A stretch of 64,000 nt of DNA from NCBI GenBank assembly GCA_021234155.1, contig JAJEKV010000065.1:1621567-1685566 (forward strand). The letters run 5' to 3'. This document shows positions 12,268 to 24,300 of the stretch, piece by piece. Every line of letters starts with the position of its first letter. Positions within the stretch are counted from its first letter, which is position 1. Both the position numbers and the translations under genes were made by a program. Source of the DNA: Isoetes taiwanensis (lineage: Eukaryota; Streptophyta; Lycopodiopsida; Isoetales; Isoetaceae). Below the pieces are notes generated by a model. That model ran no database searches. It was not told the DNA's origin and saw only the letters and a program-made list of their open reading frames with translations.

Positions 12268-15100
12268 TTGACTCAACATTTGATTTCGAGGTATTTCATA
12301 TTCCTTGCACACCCTTGTGTATCATGTAGTGCGCTGTTAGGGATCTCGATGTCCGCGAGTTTGGTGCTTTTGCTTATCATGCCAATGTCCATCGTCACGA
12401 CCAATATCGACAAGCCTCACGAAACCTTTTTGTTAAATTTACGTGGCGAAAATTCCTTGGGTATTCTATCAAAAACACCCATATCAATAAACCTTTCTAT
12501 AACCTGGTCCTCTTGCTACACACTCCAAACACCACATAGATTGGCCCCAAATGATGTTCCATCGTCTTCTCCAAAAATGGACCAGCCGGTTACCACTTCC
12601 ATTTACGAAGTTTTTACGTGGGGAGGCCACTTTCCAAGCCCTCATCGTCATTACTTCCCTCCCACACCACCAAATTCTCATAATTCCACTTTCAGTAGCT
12701 CCCTTCAATCACTCACCAAGTTGGCACTTCGCCCGTCTTCCCTTTGGTCATGTCCGCGGTCCACCCATGTCAACGTGTCTCCTCCCTCGCTACACCATCC
12801 ACTTCACACCATTTTTCCCAAACATCCCAAACCAGACAGCGGACAAGCTCCACCACCACAACACCCTCGTGGGTTGTTGTATCGGTGTCGGCGGGGATGC
12901 TCAGGCAGCTTTGCTCTCCAAGTTACAAAAGTCCCAAAGGCGGCTCTTATGGCGGGGTTCAAGCAGGGCACTAGAGGCCTCTACGATCACGGTACAGGGA
13001 CCTTCCAGGCGCAGCTGCCCAAGTGGAGCCCAAACTTCAAGACAAGCATGAAGCTCTCTTGGGGCTCATGCGGTCTCAAAAAGTACACAAGCTCAAATTC
13101 AGCCAACTCGCGGATCAACAAGCTTCGGCTCCGTTGAAGTGGGACTTTATTGGAGCACAACAAGTCCAAAGCAGCTCTCGAGTACCAGGGCGAGATATTG
13201 CTAAACTCAATGCCTTGTACTCGAGCGTGTGAAAATTTCAGCACTCAAGTTCAAAATCTTTATTGCCGGGACGCTCAAGTAAGCCTCCTTGGCGGCTCGA
13301 CTTTTCTACCGGACCTCTCGGCTCACCTCTCTTCAAGATCAGCCTACGGAGGTGCGAAGCGGAGTAGATCTTGGATGGCCGGTATTGCGGGTGCTTCCGT
13401 CTCCAATACACCGGGAAATCTTCCTCCCAGTCAACACTTCTGGCCGATTAGTGACCCGATCCGCCGCTTTCGAAAAGGGACAACAGGATCCGTGATCTCG
13501 AACGCTGGTGCCCGCAAGCTATTAGATCTGGCGGTAGGCTCAAGCAAACTTGGCGCCATCTTGCCATTCTTCACGAATGCTTTGGTGACTTCCGATTCCC
13601 TCACCTATCCGCGATTATGATATGGTAGCTCGGCATGCCTCTTCTTTTCCGGTGGCATCGCGGATATGGCCAATGGATATTCCCCCGGCGATTAATTTTC
13701 TTGGTTGGCGGAACTCTCCATTGAAGACAAGGGGTTGTCTTTGTACCCTTGTCGTCTTTGATCTCATACACCGTGCGATCCGGACTTTATCACTTTCAGA
13801 GTGGTTCAGCCCATGGCTTTACATATTTCATGATTTCTATGCGGGTGATACCGCGGGAACACTTTGGAAATGGGCCCGCCGGCTTTTCGGTGACCCCTTG
13901 TGCAATGGGTGCTTCGGGGATAACAATCCATATCTTGCGGGATCCCTTTCCGGACCAAACTCTTCATCGGGGTACATGCCACGAGCTTGCCCAATCATTT
14001 ATCTCTCGGCGTTTAAAGGCCGCAACAAATCGGGGGAAGTATCTAGGACATCCCGAGGATCTTCCCTATGCACAAATTTATATCAGCACTCCGCCCGGTT
14101 ACAATCCAGTTACAAAGACTCGTTGGATAGCAAAGCCGGTCCCGCGGGATAGGATAGCCCTCCATCAACTCTTGGACTCTACGCTCTTTGGGATGCGTTG
14201 GTGTCGAATACTTGATCCGGATCTTGTCGATCAATTCGGGGAGACCGCTCAGCAACCCCCCCACGGGCATGGTTCCTTCTCCCTATGCTTCCTGGGTGCA
14301 TTACCTCGCCCCCGGGTTCTGACCCGATTGGCGCCCGCCTTCCTTTTTTGGACCAGGGTCATGGATGGTCACCGAAATTTTGGACACCACCTCGGATCTC
14401 GGCGGATCTCCGGTGGGATCCGCGTTTTGTTCGCCCGCTCACATTGGGAAGAAGGTGCCCTCTGGACAACACCACCAATTTGGATCTACATTGCTAATGA
14501 GCGTGGTTGGCAGCGGCCAGCCCAGGATGCCTTCATGGTCTCGACACCTTCTTGCGGGAATGCCTCCACCTCACGATCATTCTGTCCATCTTCAAAGCGG
14601 GATTTTTTGTATGCTCTCAAATGCATTTTGCTAAGCTCCTTAAATCGGCGTCCCATTTTCCTTTGCCAATCCAAATGCCGATTGTCGGTTATGCTTTGGC
14701 CTTCCGAGACTGTCTCCTCATGGAATGTCGGAACATTTCTTCGGGATTACGGCGCCCTTGAGAGACGTAGTGCGGCTCCAGCTTTCTTATTGATGCGATC
14801 ACGCCCTTGGCCAAAACACTCCTCAAGCTCTTCAATCACGCCCGGGATCTCATAAGCCCGGTACCATAATGGTGCCCGTCCTCACTCAGGTGAGGATCAC
14901 TTTCGAGCGAATGGCTTCCCGCTGCGCCCTCGGCTTCCTCCTTTTCTTCCTGCGATTTGCCGTTTGGTGAAAGTGTTAATCTGTGCCTCGGTACGGGACT
15001 ACTATTCATGCATCACAACCAGGACGAGGTCAAGCTCAAGGATCACTCGATTAGGCCCGGGTCGGACATCTAAGGCTCGCCCGGAGCCAAGCGGCGACCC
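12268..15100 (+). other. Unidentified broken coding-like region (289, 156, 176 and 368 codon stretches)
   Basis: Four long plus-strand open stretches follow one another: 12,268-13,137, 13,150-13,620, 13,622-14,152 and 13,749-14,855. The peptides are rich in Ser, Pro, Arg and Trp and have low similarity to anything that I recognise; no catalytic motif, zinc finger or signal peptide was seen. High GC, overlapping frames and many GGATCC/CCGCGG-like words suggest a frameshifted retroelement body (gag or non-coding filler), lying between gypsy copy B and an LTR-like segment. It could equally be spurious openness caused by high GC. Confidence 0.3.
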
Positions 15101-15109
15101 ACCTTGATC

Positions 15110-15575
15110 AAAGCTTGTGGTACATCAACAAAGCGCCCTTTGGGACAAGTAGCAAGCCCGTCACCGCCAGCGTCGGCGTCGGCGTAATTCTAGGCACTTC
15201 AAAGAGCACCGCCAACATTCACACCAAATCGGGCCTCCCCTTCGTGGGAGTCGGCAGAGGATCGATCAGTGTCTATATTGGGCCCAAGGCCATTGTACTA
15301 TATATATGAGTAGAGTTAGCACATAAGTTTTTAGATGAGTTTTTGAGTCTTGTCTCCTTTCGTTTTTTCTCTCTATTAAGGAGCTCATGTATTTCATCAT
15401 TGATATCAAGGAAGCTTATCATCTTTCTCATTTGTTCTTTTTCTTCTTTTCTTCTCTTCTTGCAAAATCCCGTGACATAGTTTAGGACTCTCCCTGTTAG
15501 ATCCACGGGTCCTCCACAGGCTGTCTTCAGGGAGTTCGAACCCGGACCCCAAAACACGGATAAAGATTAGCATGG
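15110..15575 (+). promoter_or_regulatory. LTR-like segment with TATA and pyrimidine-rich U5-like tail
   Basis: After a GC-rich stretch there is a TATA-like word (actatatatatgag at about 15,297-15,310). A transcribed-leader-like AT-rich segment and a C/T-rich run (about 15,420-15,460, ttcttttcttctc) follow. This is the usual look of the promoter, R and U5 part of a plant LTR. The segment ends abruptly near 15,575, where the piggyBac-like pseudogene begins. I found no matching second copy in the window and no firm TG..CA borders, so the LTR reading is an inference from composition. Confidence 0.35.
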
Positions 15576-15579
15576 CGTC

Positions 15580-17976
15580 CATAATTGAGCTCCAAACTTA
15601 TGTGGTTTCTTTGGGTTATAGATTCTTCATTGAGGGTTGAACTTATTCCTTGAAGGAATAATCCTCTCATCAACTGTCACCTCTTTTGCAGTGCCCTAAA
15701 CATTTGAATAAACTTCTTATTTAGCTCCTTCTCCAATCCCTTCAAGCTGGTATAACTTGTGTTCTCTAGTATCTCTGAGCGTGTCTATAAACATTGTCCC
15801 TAATATGCAAAAAACCTTCTAATTTCTTTGGAATCTCATTAGTTGCATGAATTTACCAAAGTTTGGTAGAAACCCGCTGAGACGCATACAATACCTTTCT
15901 CCCAAACTGCTCTAACCCTAGGATAAGGATGCAATGTCATAGCGATTACAAGACCAAGCATTTTGTAGAATTCAGATATATCTAAATTTTTCCAAGGCAA
16001 GCATGCCTTTTTTTTCTTAAAAATCTTATCAATCGCTCTTGACATACCTATTTGTTTCACAACATATTGCGAACACCATATTGTGTTCAAGAAATAATGA
16101 TATTAAACCAAAAGGAGATAGCTTCTTTGTACCTTCCAAGGTTGGTCCTCTCTGATGCTCATAAGGTGGTAGTTCATGAAGCACATTTCCCGGAAGTACG
16201 CTGCGATCTAATTTCCATGGTGGCACGATGGGCTTGAAGCTTGATCTCATCATCATCTTCACTCACTTTTAATGCAGGCCCATCCATTTCCAATCCTCAT
16301 CTTCCTTTGCATTTATGAAATCATCTTCACTTGAAGAATAGACGTGTAATAACTCCTCACCAATATCAAAATCATGTGAAGCATTATCAGCAACATCAAG
16401 AGATGCTTTTCTCAAAGACACCTTACAATGTTTTTTCTTGCGAGGCCTTCCTCGTGTGCTTGATGCTTCTCTACGTGGGACAAACTTCCTTTTCTTTGGA
16501 GGTCTACCCCTACGAGGCTTAGAGACAAGAGACAACGAATTGTTATTTTCATTAATATCATCCACATGCCCATCTAATCTCATTGAATTGGCTATCATAT
16601 CACCTTCATAGCAATCATCATTTGGCTTTATGTTCTATTGATGCCACCTTATATGCTTCCGTCTTCTCGCATTCTTCACGTGCTAGCTTTTTAGGACTAG
16701 GCTCCTTACTAAGATGCACCAAATTTTGGCTATGTTTTCTTACTTGTGGTATGCATTTATCTGCATAGCAAATGCAAGCCATTAGTTTCAGGTACACTAA
16801 TCATAGAAAAAAGATTTTAAAAGAAAGGTGTAGAAAATGACCAGGAGAATCATTATGTGCATTGGACATTTGATTCATAAAACCTCTGTAAAAGCACCAA
16901 GAATCAAGAGAAACATAGATGGAATAAGAAAGACAAATATAAGAGATGCTATTTACCATGCATAGATATGAGATCTAGATCTGTTTGCTTGGTGAGAGCC
17001 TGCTCAGACTTACTCAAATTTATGACGTGCATTGTCACCTCTGGGTTGCATTTATCTAAATAAATGCAAGCAATTAGTTTCTTGAACAAAGAAAACAATA
17101 AAAAATTTGGAATTAAGAAATAACCAGGAGAATTTCTATTAGAGATTGGCACATCAGATGGAGTTGCTTGTAGAGTAATTCCGTCATCCATGGATGTAGA
17201 AGCATGTTGTATATCAGCTACTTGATTCATAGATACCTCTGTTTTGGACCTTATTAGTAAAGCACCACATATATTTCATTGATGAAAAGAGAAAGATACG
17301 CACTTGTATGAGATGTTAAGATGCGAGCTGGATCCTTTCGTGCAGGAAGATCTGAAATAACAATGAATATAAGCCTCAATAAAATGATGACGAGCAACCA
17401 AAAACAAGAGAACAAAATGTATAAATACGGAGTAACGAAGTAAAGAGATGTCAGCTTACTGAAAGGAAGCACGTTGCAAAGAGGTACATCCGAATCAATT
17501 GATTCACTATCTGTCTCTGGTTGGTTGTAGTCTGAGTCTTTTGAATCATCTTCATCACATAAATTCTCATTACTGTCACTAGAAAAGTCTAGATTCTTTT
17601 GTTTTCTCAAAATCAATCCTGTACTTTCAAGATTCACAGTCCTCAATTTATGTTTATGTTTGCTTCCTCTTCGTTCTTCCTCTATTTTCTCTAATTTGAA
17701 GAGTAATTCATTATCTCCTTTTTTTACCATGTATTTCTCAATTAAAGGCCATCTTACTGCTGTTCTAGTCTCATCGTAATAGAAGAAAACATGGAATACC
17801 TTCCGTCTCTTATCAAATTCTTCAATTCTGCCAGTAATTAGCATGTCCTCATGCATTTCTTCAAATGCCTCTTTTGCCCAATCAAGACCAAATTCATTTG
17901 CAGGTACAGCCACAAACCGACCAACAAGTCTCTTGCAAAAATCATCTGCCGGTAGGGGCTCCAGTGAGGATTCCAT
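15580..17976 (-). pseudogene. piggyBac-like transposase gene, multi-exon, truncated and broken
   Basis: Read right to left. Exon 1 (17,460-17,976) starts at MESSLEPLPADDF and holds a compact folded-looking domain (VGRFVAVPANEFGLDWAKE) and then an acidic Ser/Asp tail. Small exons with good GT..AG borders follow at 17,304-17,351, 17,125-17,238, 16,957-17,055 and 16,842-16,885, then a long exon from 16,760. That exon carries two AT-hook-like motifs (GRPPKKRKF, GRPRKKKH, about 16,430-16,510). Transposase words follow: FLEHNMVFAICCETNRY (about 16,040-16,100), ISEFYKMLGLVIAMTLHPYP (about 15,920-15,985) and VTVDERIIPS then YNPKKPHKFGAQLW (about 15,585-15,690). The last block matches the first catalytic Asp region of the DDE_Tnp_1_7 (piggyBac) family. 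Frameshifts and stops (for example between RNKFNPQ and YNPKKP) and loss of the rest of the catalytic domain at the LTR-like junction mean it is dead. It may be a domesticated gene that later decayed or an old transposon. Confidence 0.7.
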
Positions 17977-18317
17977 CCCACCGACTATGAGACAAATTGG
18001 TGAGGAAGCATGCACACAAGAATTGAGAAACGGCAATACATTCCGGCCTTGCTAACTCCTTGCTAATCCCGCCTAAACGAAATTACCCTCCATTTTTTTT
18101 TTTTTTTTTAAATAGAAAATGTGGTATAAAAGCATGGTATAGGGGAACAATGAAGTACAATATGTTGTGACATTGGTTATAGCAGAAATAAACAGGATAT
18201 TTTTAAGCAATAACCAAAGAACAAAATACTTAGGGTTTTCGTTGCTAACCTAATATTACAGGAGGAAGTGAGCCGGAAGGATTTTAGGGCAACGTGATGG
18301 CCTAGCCCAGAAAAAAG

Positions 18318-21300
18318 ATGAAAAGAAATCAGTGGCAGTTAGTCGTGTGGAGATGCCAGCTTGGGATGGAGACTCCACGGCCATATAAAGCAGGTTTGGT
18401 ACACCCTCATCCAGAACTGACGGTAATAAGGATTGTAGGGATGTCTCTATATAATAGAGAGATGAAAAATAGATCTGCATATATCAGAGGCCCAAGGCCG
18501 TCCTCTCAGATCCGTGTCTCAAAGATGGTGAGAAAGAAGGGGGATTTGAATCTAGCTACCAGGAAAAGAATGGCTGAAGCAAAGCAAAATGAGGGATCTA
18601 GCAAAAAGATCTTTCAGTACCACAAGTCTGTAAGGAATCCGGCTTTGAAAGCCTGCCAAACTGAGGAAATAAAGAAGATCAAAGATAATGGCAGCAAGGA
18701 ATTAATTGAGGGGATAGTTGTGGCTGCACCCATTAGAGAGTTTGCTGAATTATCAAGTGTAGCAGACACCACTGAGGCCAGTAAAGAGGATGCATACGAA
18801 TTTGCCTACAATAATCAAGATGCTGACAATGCAATGGAGAAGCCAAAAGGCTCTACTCGAATTCCAAAGGTTTGATATAATTTAATTGGATTAAAGGGTG
18901 AGATAGAATGCAAGATACTTTCCTGATATAGATCTTAAAGAAGAACAATGTCTCATGTATGGGAGCAATTAAATTTAAGTAGAGGTTTCTAGTTTCCATT
19001 AAATCTATAGGTGCAGCCAGCATTTTCATAAGGCTGACCTGTTTTTAGATGTGGATGTTATCATTTTGAGCTATATAGTGAAAATATAGGCAGGGTGAAA
19101 TGGGATAACCTCAAGGAAATCCATGACACCTGCTAGTAGCTTAGGCTTTTACCCATTTCTTGGCTAACTGACCTTTGGTTCTACTGCAGGTAACAGATTT
19201 CCTTGCTCTCTGTTTTATTTTCAGAAGAAATGACTGCAGATCCATAGGATTCCAAGTGTTGGAGAGGAATTATGAGTATGATAATCATTATTTTGCATCA
19301 TTATGTCTACTTGAAACATGGTAATATTTTTCCTTATGTTGAGGGCTGTATTCTTATATTAACATGAACAGAATATAAGAAGTATTATTTGCTAAAGCCC
19401 TTTGAAAGAAACTTATCTGATCTATGATATGGTGAATAATATGTTTACTGTTTTTTTGAAATTAAAGTTTTATACAACAACTACTTGGTATGTTTGTAAA
19501 CATGTATAGATATTAAGTCTACTTAATCAACAGGAATCATGATTTCTTAGGAATTGGATATGCATTTATTGCTGGCCTGAATTGTTGAAGGATAAGAAGT
19601 AATTATTACACGATGATGGTATAATTATATGACTCTTGATTTTTTGAAATAATGTGCGTACTTGCATTATATAGCAAATTTTGTACTTCCATACCCCACA
19701 AACGAGGAACTTTATGTACCGGTATAGATTAAGGAATAAGGGGTGAATATGCCTATCCAACAGCTCTCGCGCCCCTACGTCACCCCAGCGGTGAATATGC
19801 ACCCAAACCAAAGGGGGTTTAAGGGGGATTTTAATTTAAATGTGTTGGACCCAATGGTTGTGTTAATTAATGTCAATGGTAGTTATGTGTTGATTGTTAA
19901 TGTCAATGGTTGTTATGTGTTGGTTGTTATGTGTTGGGGATTTAATTTTTTTATATGTTGGATGTTAATGGTTTGTGTTGCAAAAAAATTTTTGGCCCCT
20001 TGAGGGCCTTAGGGAATCCCGGTGTGACAAAAACTTTAGAATTCAAACCCAGAAAAAACTAGAATTCATTTGAGGGTTTCATCACCTGTAGCTTTTGAAT
20101 TTGATCACAATAAAACAAATAGAACATAAGTAAAATTTACCATAAAGATAGAGCAGATTGATCCCTTATTCTGAAAGTCATAAAGTTTGCAACACAAAGA
20201 AAACCCCCTGTTATTATGCTACATATTGTTACTTCCGCTACAACTATTTCTCTTTCACAATGACACCATTGTTTATCAATCCATATGATTTTGGATGCTC
20301 CATCTCTAGATTAAAGGTAATGCATGATTTACCTTACGGTTTGATTAAAGTTCCAAACCTACAATATAAATGCATTCTTGTGGCCCTTGTTTGACCGATC
20401 TACGTGGACATGGAAAAAGGCGTGGAATAATCCATTTGTGTGCATAAGAATCCATTTGTTGATTGAAGCTAAAAGGGCTACTATGAACAATCCGCAGCCG
20501 GGAATATCCAAGAGTTGGAAGCAAACAGAGGGCCTAAACTTGAATCTGCAAACAAATCTTAGGAAGGAAACAAAGGGGTTTTTGAAAAACACTACATTGT
20601 AGAATCGGGGAATACCTTGTAAAAAAAAAAACATTATGCTAACCGAAAAACATTAAAAACAAATACCTTTGTAAGTGTGAGCAAAAAAAATCCATCTCGT
20701 GGTAGTAAAATCCACTCCGCAATAAGAATCCAAGAGGGCAAGTACACATGCATATGCACACATGCACATACATGCACACATGCACATGCACTTGCACTTG
20801 CACTTGCACTTGCACATGCACATGCACAATACACATGCACATGCACACACATGCACATGCATGTGCACATGCACATGCATACACATGCGCAGTGTGTCAT
20901 GCACAAACACATGCAGAGAAAGACAACAACCCTCGGATTGTTCCCACCAACGAAAATCAACGGCCCATAAATGGTGCACTCTAGAAATACTATTTAGTAC
21001 ACCTCAACGAATACAACAACGAAATCATAGAAAAACCATGTGAAAAAGCGTATAAAAATCTAAAAGTAACCCCCTGTTATTGTGCTACATATTAAGGAAA
21101 GAAGAATATATTATGAAAATTATATTTGGGAAAATGGTAGCACTCCCTTGTTATTGGGGGTTGCATACATATTTAACCTTATATGAAATAGGTAAAAAAG
21201 ATTGAATTGAATTACTGTCTTACATTGGATTATGTACTAGTCACAAATGAACCAGATCTTTGACCAAGACATAGTAGCCTGCTTATGTTAAGGACTGCAA

Positions 21301-24300
21301 ATTGTGCTATCTTTTTTATAGAGGAAATGATGTTCTAGTAGTCTAGAACTGATTGAGGTTTTTTTATTTAACACTTCAGTTTATTGGTTATACCAATAAC
21401 TTAGATTCTGGTTGGATAATACTTGCAGGACTAAATATAATGTTTACTAATTATATTATGTGTTTTTATTGGTAGGAACCACATGGGGAAGAGGAAACGG
21501 ATATCTACAACCAATGGATAAAGGAATTATTAGCACTTGATTATGGAAAGTGCAACATAAGCAGCCCAAATTTTGCTGTCCAAACAATTCTTGGATGTAT
21601 CAGAAACAAGGATATTCATTCCTTTATCACATTTAAGGAGTTGAATCTTTGTAAGAAATCTTTATCCCCGGTTTCTTATTTAGGTTTTAGTGGATGGTTC
21701 AAGATTTTCGAGAACATGAAAAAAGTGAACTTTGAGTTCACTAAATGTAAGGATATTATTGCTGCATTATATGATGACATGGAGAATATTATGTTCAAAA
21801 GAACATGCATGGAGGATGAGGCCGCTCTAAAATTTGTATCGGGCATCTCTGCACTGGAGGCAGCTAATGATATTACTGCATCTTTTCAAAAAGAAGAAGA
21901 AACAAAGACCAATACCATCATAGATGTGGCAGGTGATGTTAGTGAATGCTTATTCTCTGATATGGATCTTAATGAGGAGGATCTTTTAGGGATCAACTAT
22001 AAAAAGGACAAACTAATTGATATCAAGGAACCATTGAACAAAGAGCAGGAGATGGATGAGAATGTCCCAGAATTGACATTATCTAACTCAACTTGTTTTC
22101 CTGTACTTATAGAACAGATTGTGGAAGCTTATGCAGCAGTACATGATCACGCCATATGGTTAAGCCAGAATTTCGCAGCTTTGGCCCCTATTGATTTGGA
22201 GACATGGATAGCTTTGGCGGGGATAACAAACGAGGAAATAAAGGAAGCGAAGAGTGCTGCCCACAAATTGGAGAAGACAGTTACTGTTATTGATCCAGAC
22301 CTGAACTTCAAAATGGATTTTTTCGGGCATGTTTGCATTAATAATGCCCCGATTGTCATTAGCCAGAAGGGACACATGGCCTTTGCGAATATTCCGAGGG
22401 ATGATTACTATCTGAAAAGGATATACAGAACACATTGTCCTTATTTCAGGTGCAAATGCGAGAAGGAAAAATTCAGTTTCAAGAAAAATAATGATGACAA
22501 GTGCAAATGCACTATAGTTTGGATTGACCAGGGGATATGGTACATGATGAACCATATGGAAACCCTGTACCCTGGTTCAACTCCCATGCTTAAAATGGTC
22601 ATAATGACAAAACTGTTGAACAAAGTTATGAAGCCAGTTGTATTGGCTTATGTGTCACATCTGGAGGTCCGGAAGAATATGATAAATATGACACTATTGT
22701 ATGCCAAAAATCCTGACACCAATCTAAAGGCGGATATCGCTGAGAAAATGATAAGGCCAGTTACCTTTTTGAAGGACAGTATTTCTGCAAATAAGAGAAA
22801 CTTTTATGTCAAACCTGTGGCTAGTAGTGGCAACACTAAACCCAAGCAGATTACCACCCGTATTCCAAAGATGCCACCAAGAATCACTTATGATCCAAAG
22901 AGAAATATGGGGACTATTACTGCACACAATGGAACATCACTGGAAAGTCACTTGGTCACAAAAAGGGATGATATGGTCATCTCTTTGGAGGACAGTACTC
23001 CGGTAAAGCTTGGATATGTGGAAGACTCACAGGAATAAGATACTGATGACAATCAGACTGTATGCTGATAATCAGCTTTTAGCCCTAAATATAAGGCTGT
23101 TTTTGAAAAAATATATGAATAACTATACTTTTTGCCCCTTTGACATCTGTTTGTAATCCACGAGTATAATTGCATATGCTAGTTGAACATTTCTATTGAT
23201 AAATACTGATACACGTTATTGTTATTGGTCATTTTACTTGTGATCTATGAATATTAATACAAAAACTTATGAACCATTTCTACTGATGTTAAGTAGCAAC
23301 TGATACATAGTTTGGGAATTGGTTATTTGGAATTACTTTGATCCATGAATATAAATACAAAAGCTTGTGGAAAATTTATACTGATTTAAGGTAAATACTG
23401 ATACATGGTTTTGTTATAGGTGGAAAATTTGAAGACAAGGACCATTATAAAAGATGTTAATAAGAACCGACATTTGGCATGCAAGGAAAAGGACAAGGAG
23501 AGCAAAATTGTGCATATGACATTTCTGTCCAAAGCAATGGACGGCTTCAACATTAAAGGAATTTTCTACAACATCATGTATGAGGTATTTCAGGAAAGAG
23601 GGATTGAGATTGTTGAGAACACAAAATTTGCTTGGAAATATATAGAGCAAATTAGAGACAAGGTGTACAAACCTTACCTTGTGTTTGCTGATGAAGGAGC
23701 TAAGAAATGCCCATGCTCAAACCCAAATCTTGCTAAATTTGTGGATCACAGGATTGGCCACATCAGAACCACTAGCTTGGACATCATTCATTCTACAAAA
23801 CTAAGAAATGCTATGATGTGTGGCCTAAACCATATACCTGATAATGCATTAAGCATTCAAGAATTTATGGAGGAATTTAGTAAACTTTGCAATTTTTTCA
23901 TGTACATAAATATGAGTTGCTGGATCTTACAGATATGGATATACAGAATATTAGTGAGCTATTACTAAAGGTAGCACATGCACAGATTGTGGATTTGAAA
24001 AACTCACTACCACAAAAAAGGTTCTTATGGAAAGACATGGAAGTACAAAAGAATCTGGAATGGTTAAACCGAAATTTATATGTTGCAGGATTAGATAAAG
24101 CAGGCAACAATGCGGTATTCATATGTCCGAAGCATATTGTACTTATGGCCAAGCTTAGGCTTGAAAGTGCAGATTTTAAAAAACAAGAGGACCGTCCAGA
24201 AAAGGTAAAAAGGAAATGTCTAACAGACATTAGAAATCACTGTGGAGAAGTACAGGTAAAAAGCAAGAAACTACCTTATTTGATGGCTACATATAAGGAG

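Larger units (their letters stand above)
18110..21366 (+). repeat. Left copy of long direct repeat flanking the RT gene (with 1.42-kb insertion)
   Basis: Bases 18,110-19,669 and 21,093-21,366 match 25,658-27,227 and 27,246-27,510, mostly at well above 98 percent identity by eye. The left copy has an extra 1,423 bases (19,670-21,092) where the right copy has only 18. It carries exon 1 of the RT gene (18,318-18,868) and most of intron 1. A run of 17 T (18,093-18,109) lies just before it. The placement, start of unit 1 and start of a second unit after the gene, is what a partial tandem array of one element gives (pseudo-LTRs of Penelope-like elements). A local genomic tandem duplication would look the same. 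Confidence 0.85.

Noticed and set aside
15528-15545. B-box-like word gagttcgaacccgg, possible tRNA or SINE
   Set aside because: No A box or cloverleaf partner sequence at the right distance upstream; it lies in the LTR-like tail.
18093-18109. T run as the poly(A) end of the RT element on the minus strand
   Set aside because: The RT gene is on the plus strand and the right copy of the repeat does not start with a comparable run; it is more likely a separate tail or a microsatellite.
20634-21043. Cys/His/Thr-repeat peptides on both strands
   Set aside because: They come from the alternating CATGCA/TTGCAC array and have no gene-like composition outside it.
21476-23002. GIY-YIG endonuclease in exon 2 of the RT gene
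   Set aside because: I looked for GIY/YIG-like pairs near the Cys cluster; only weak chance words (for example GIWYMM) were seen.
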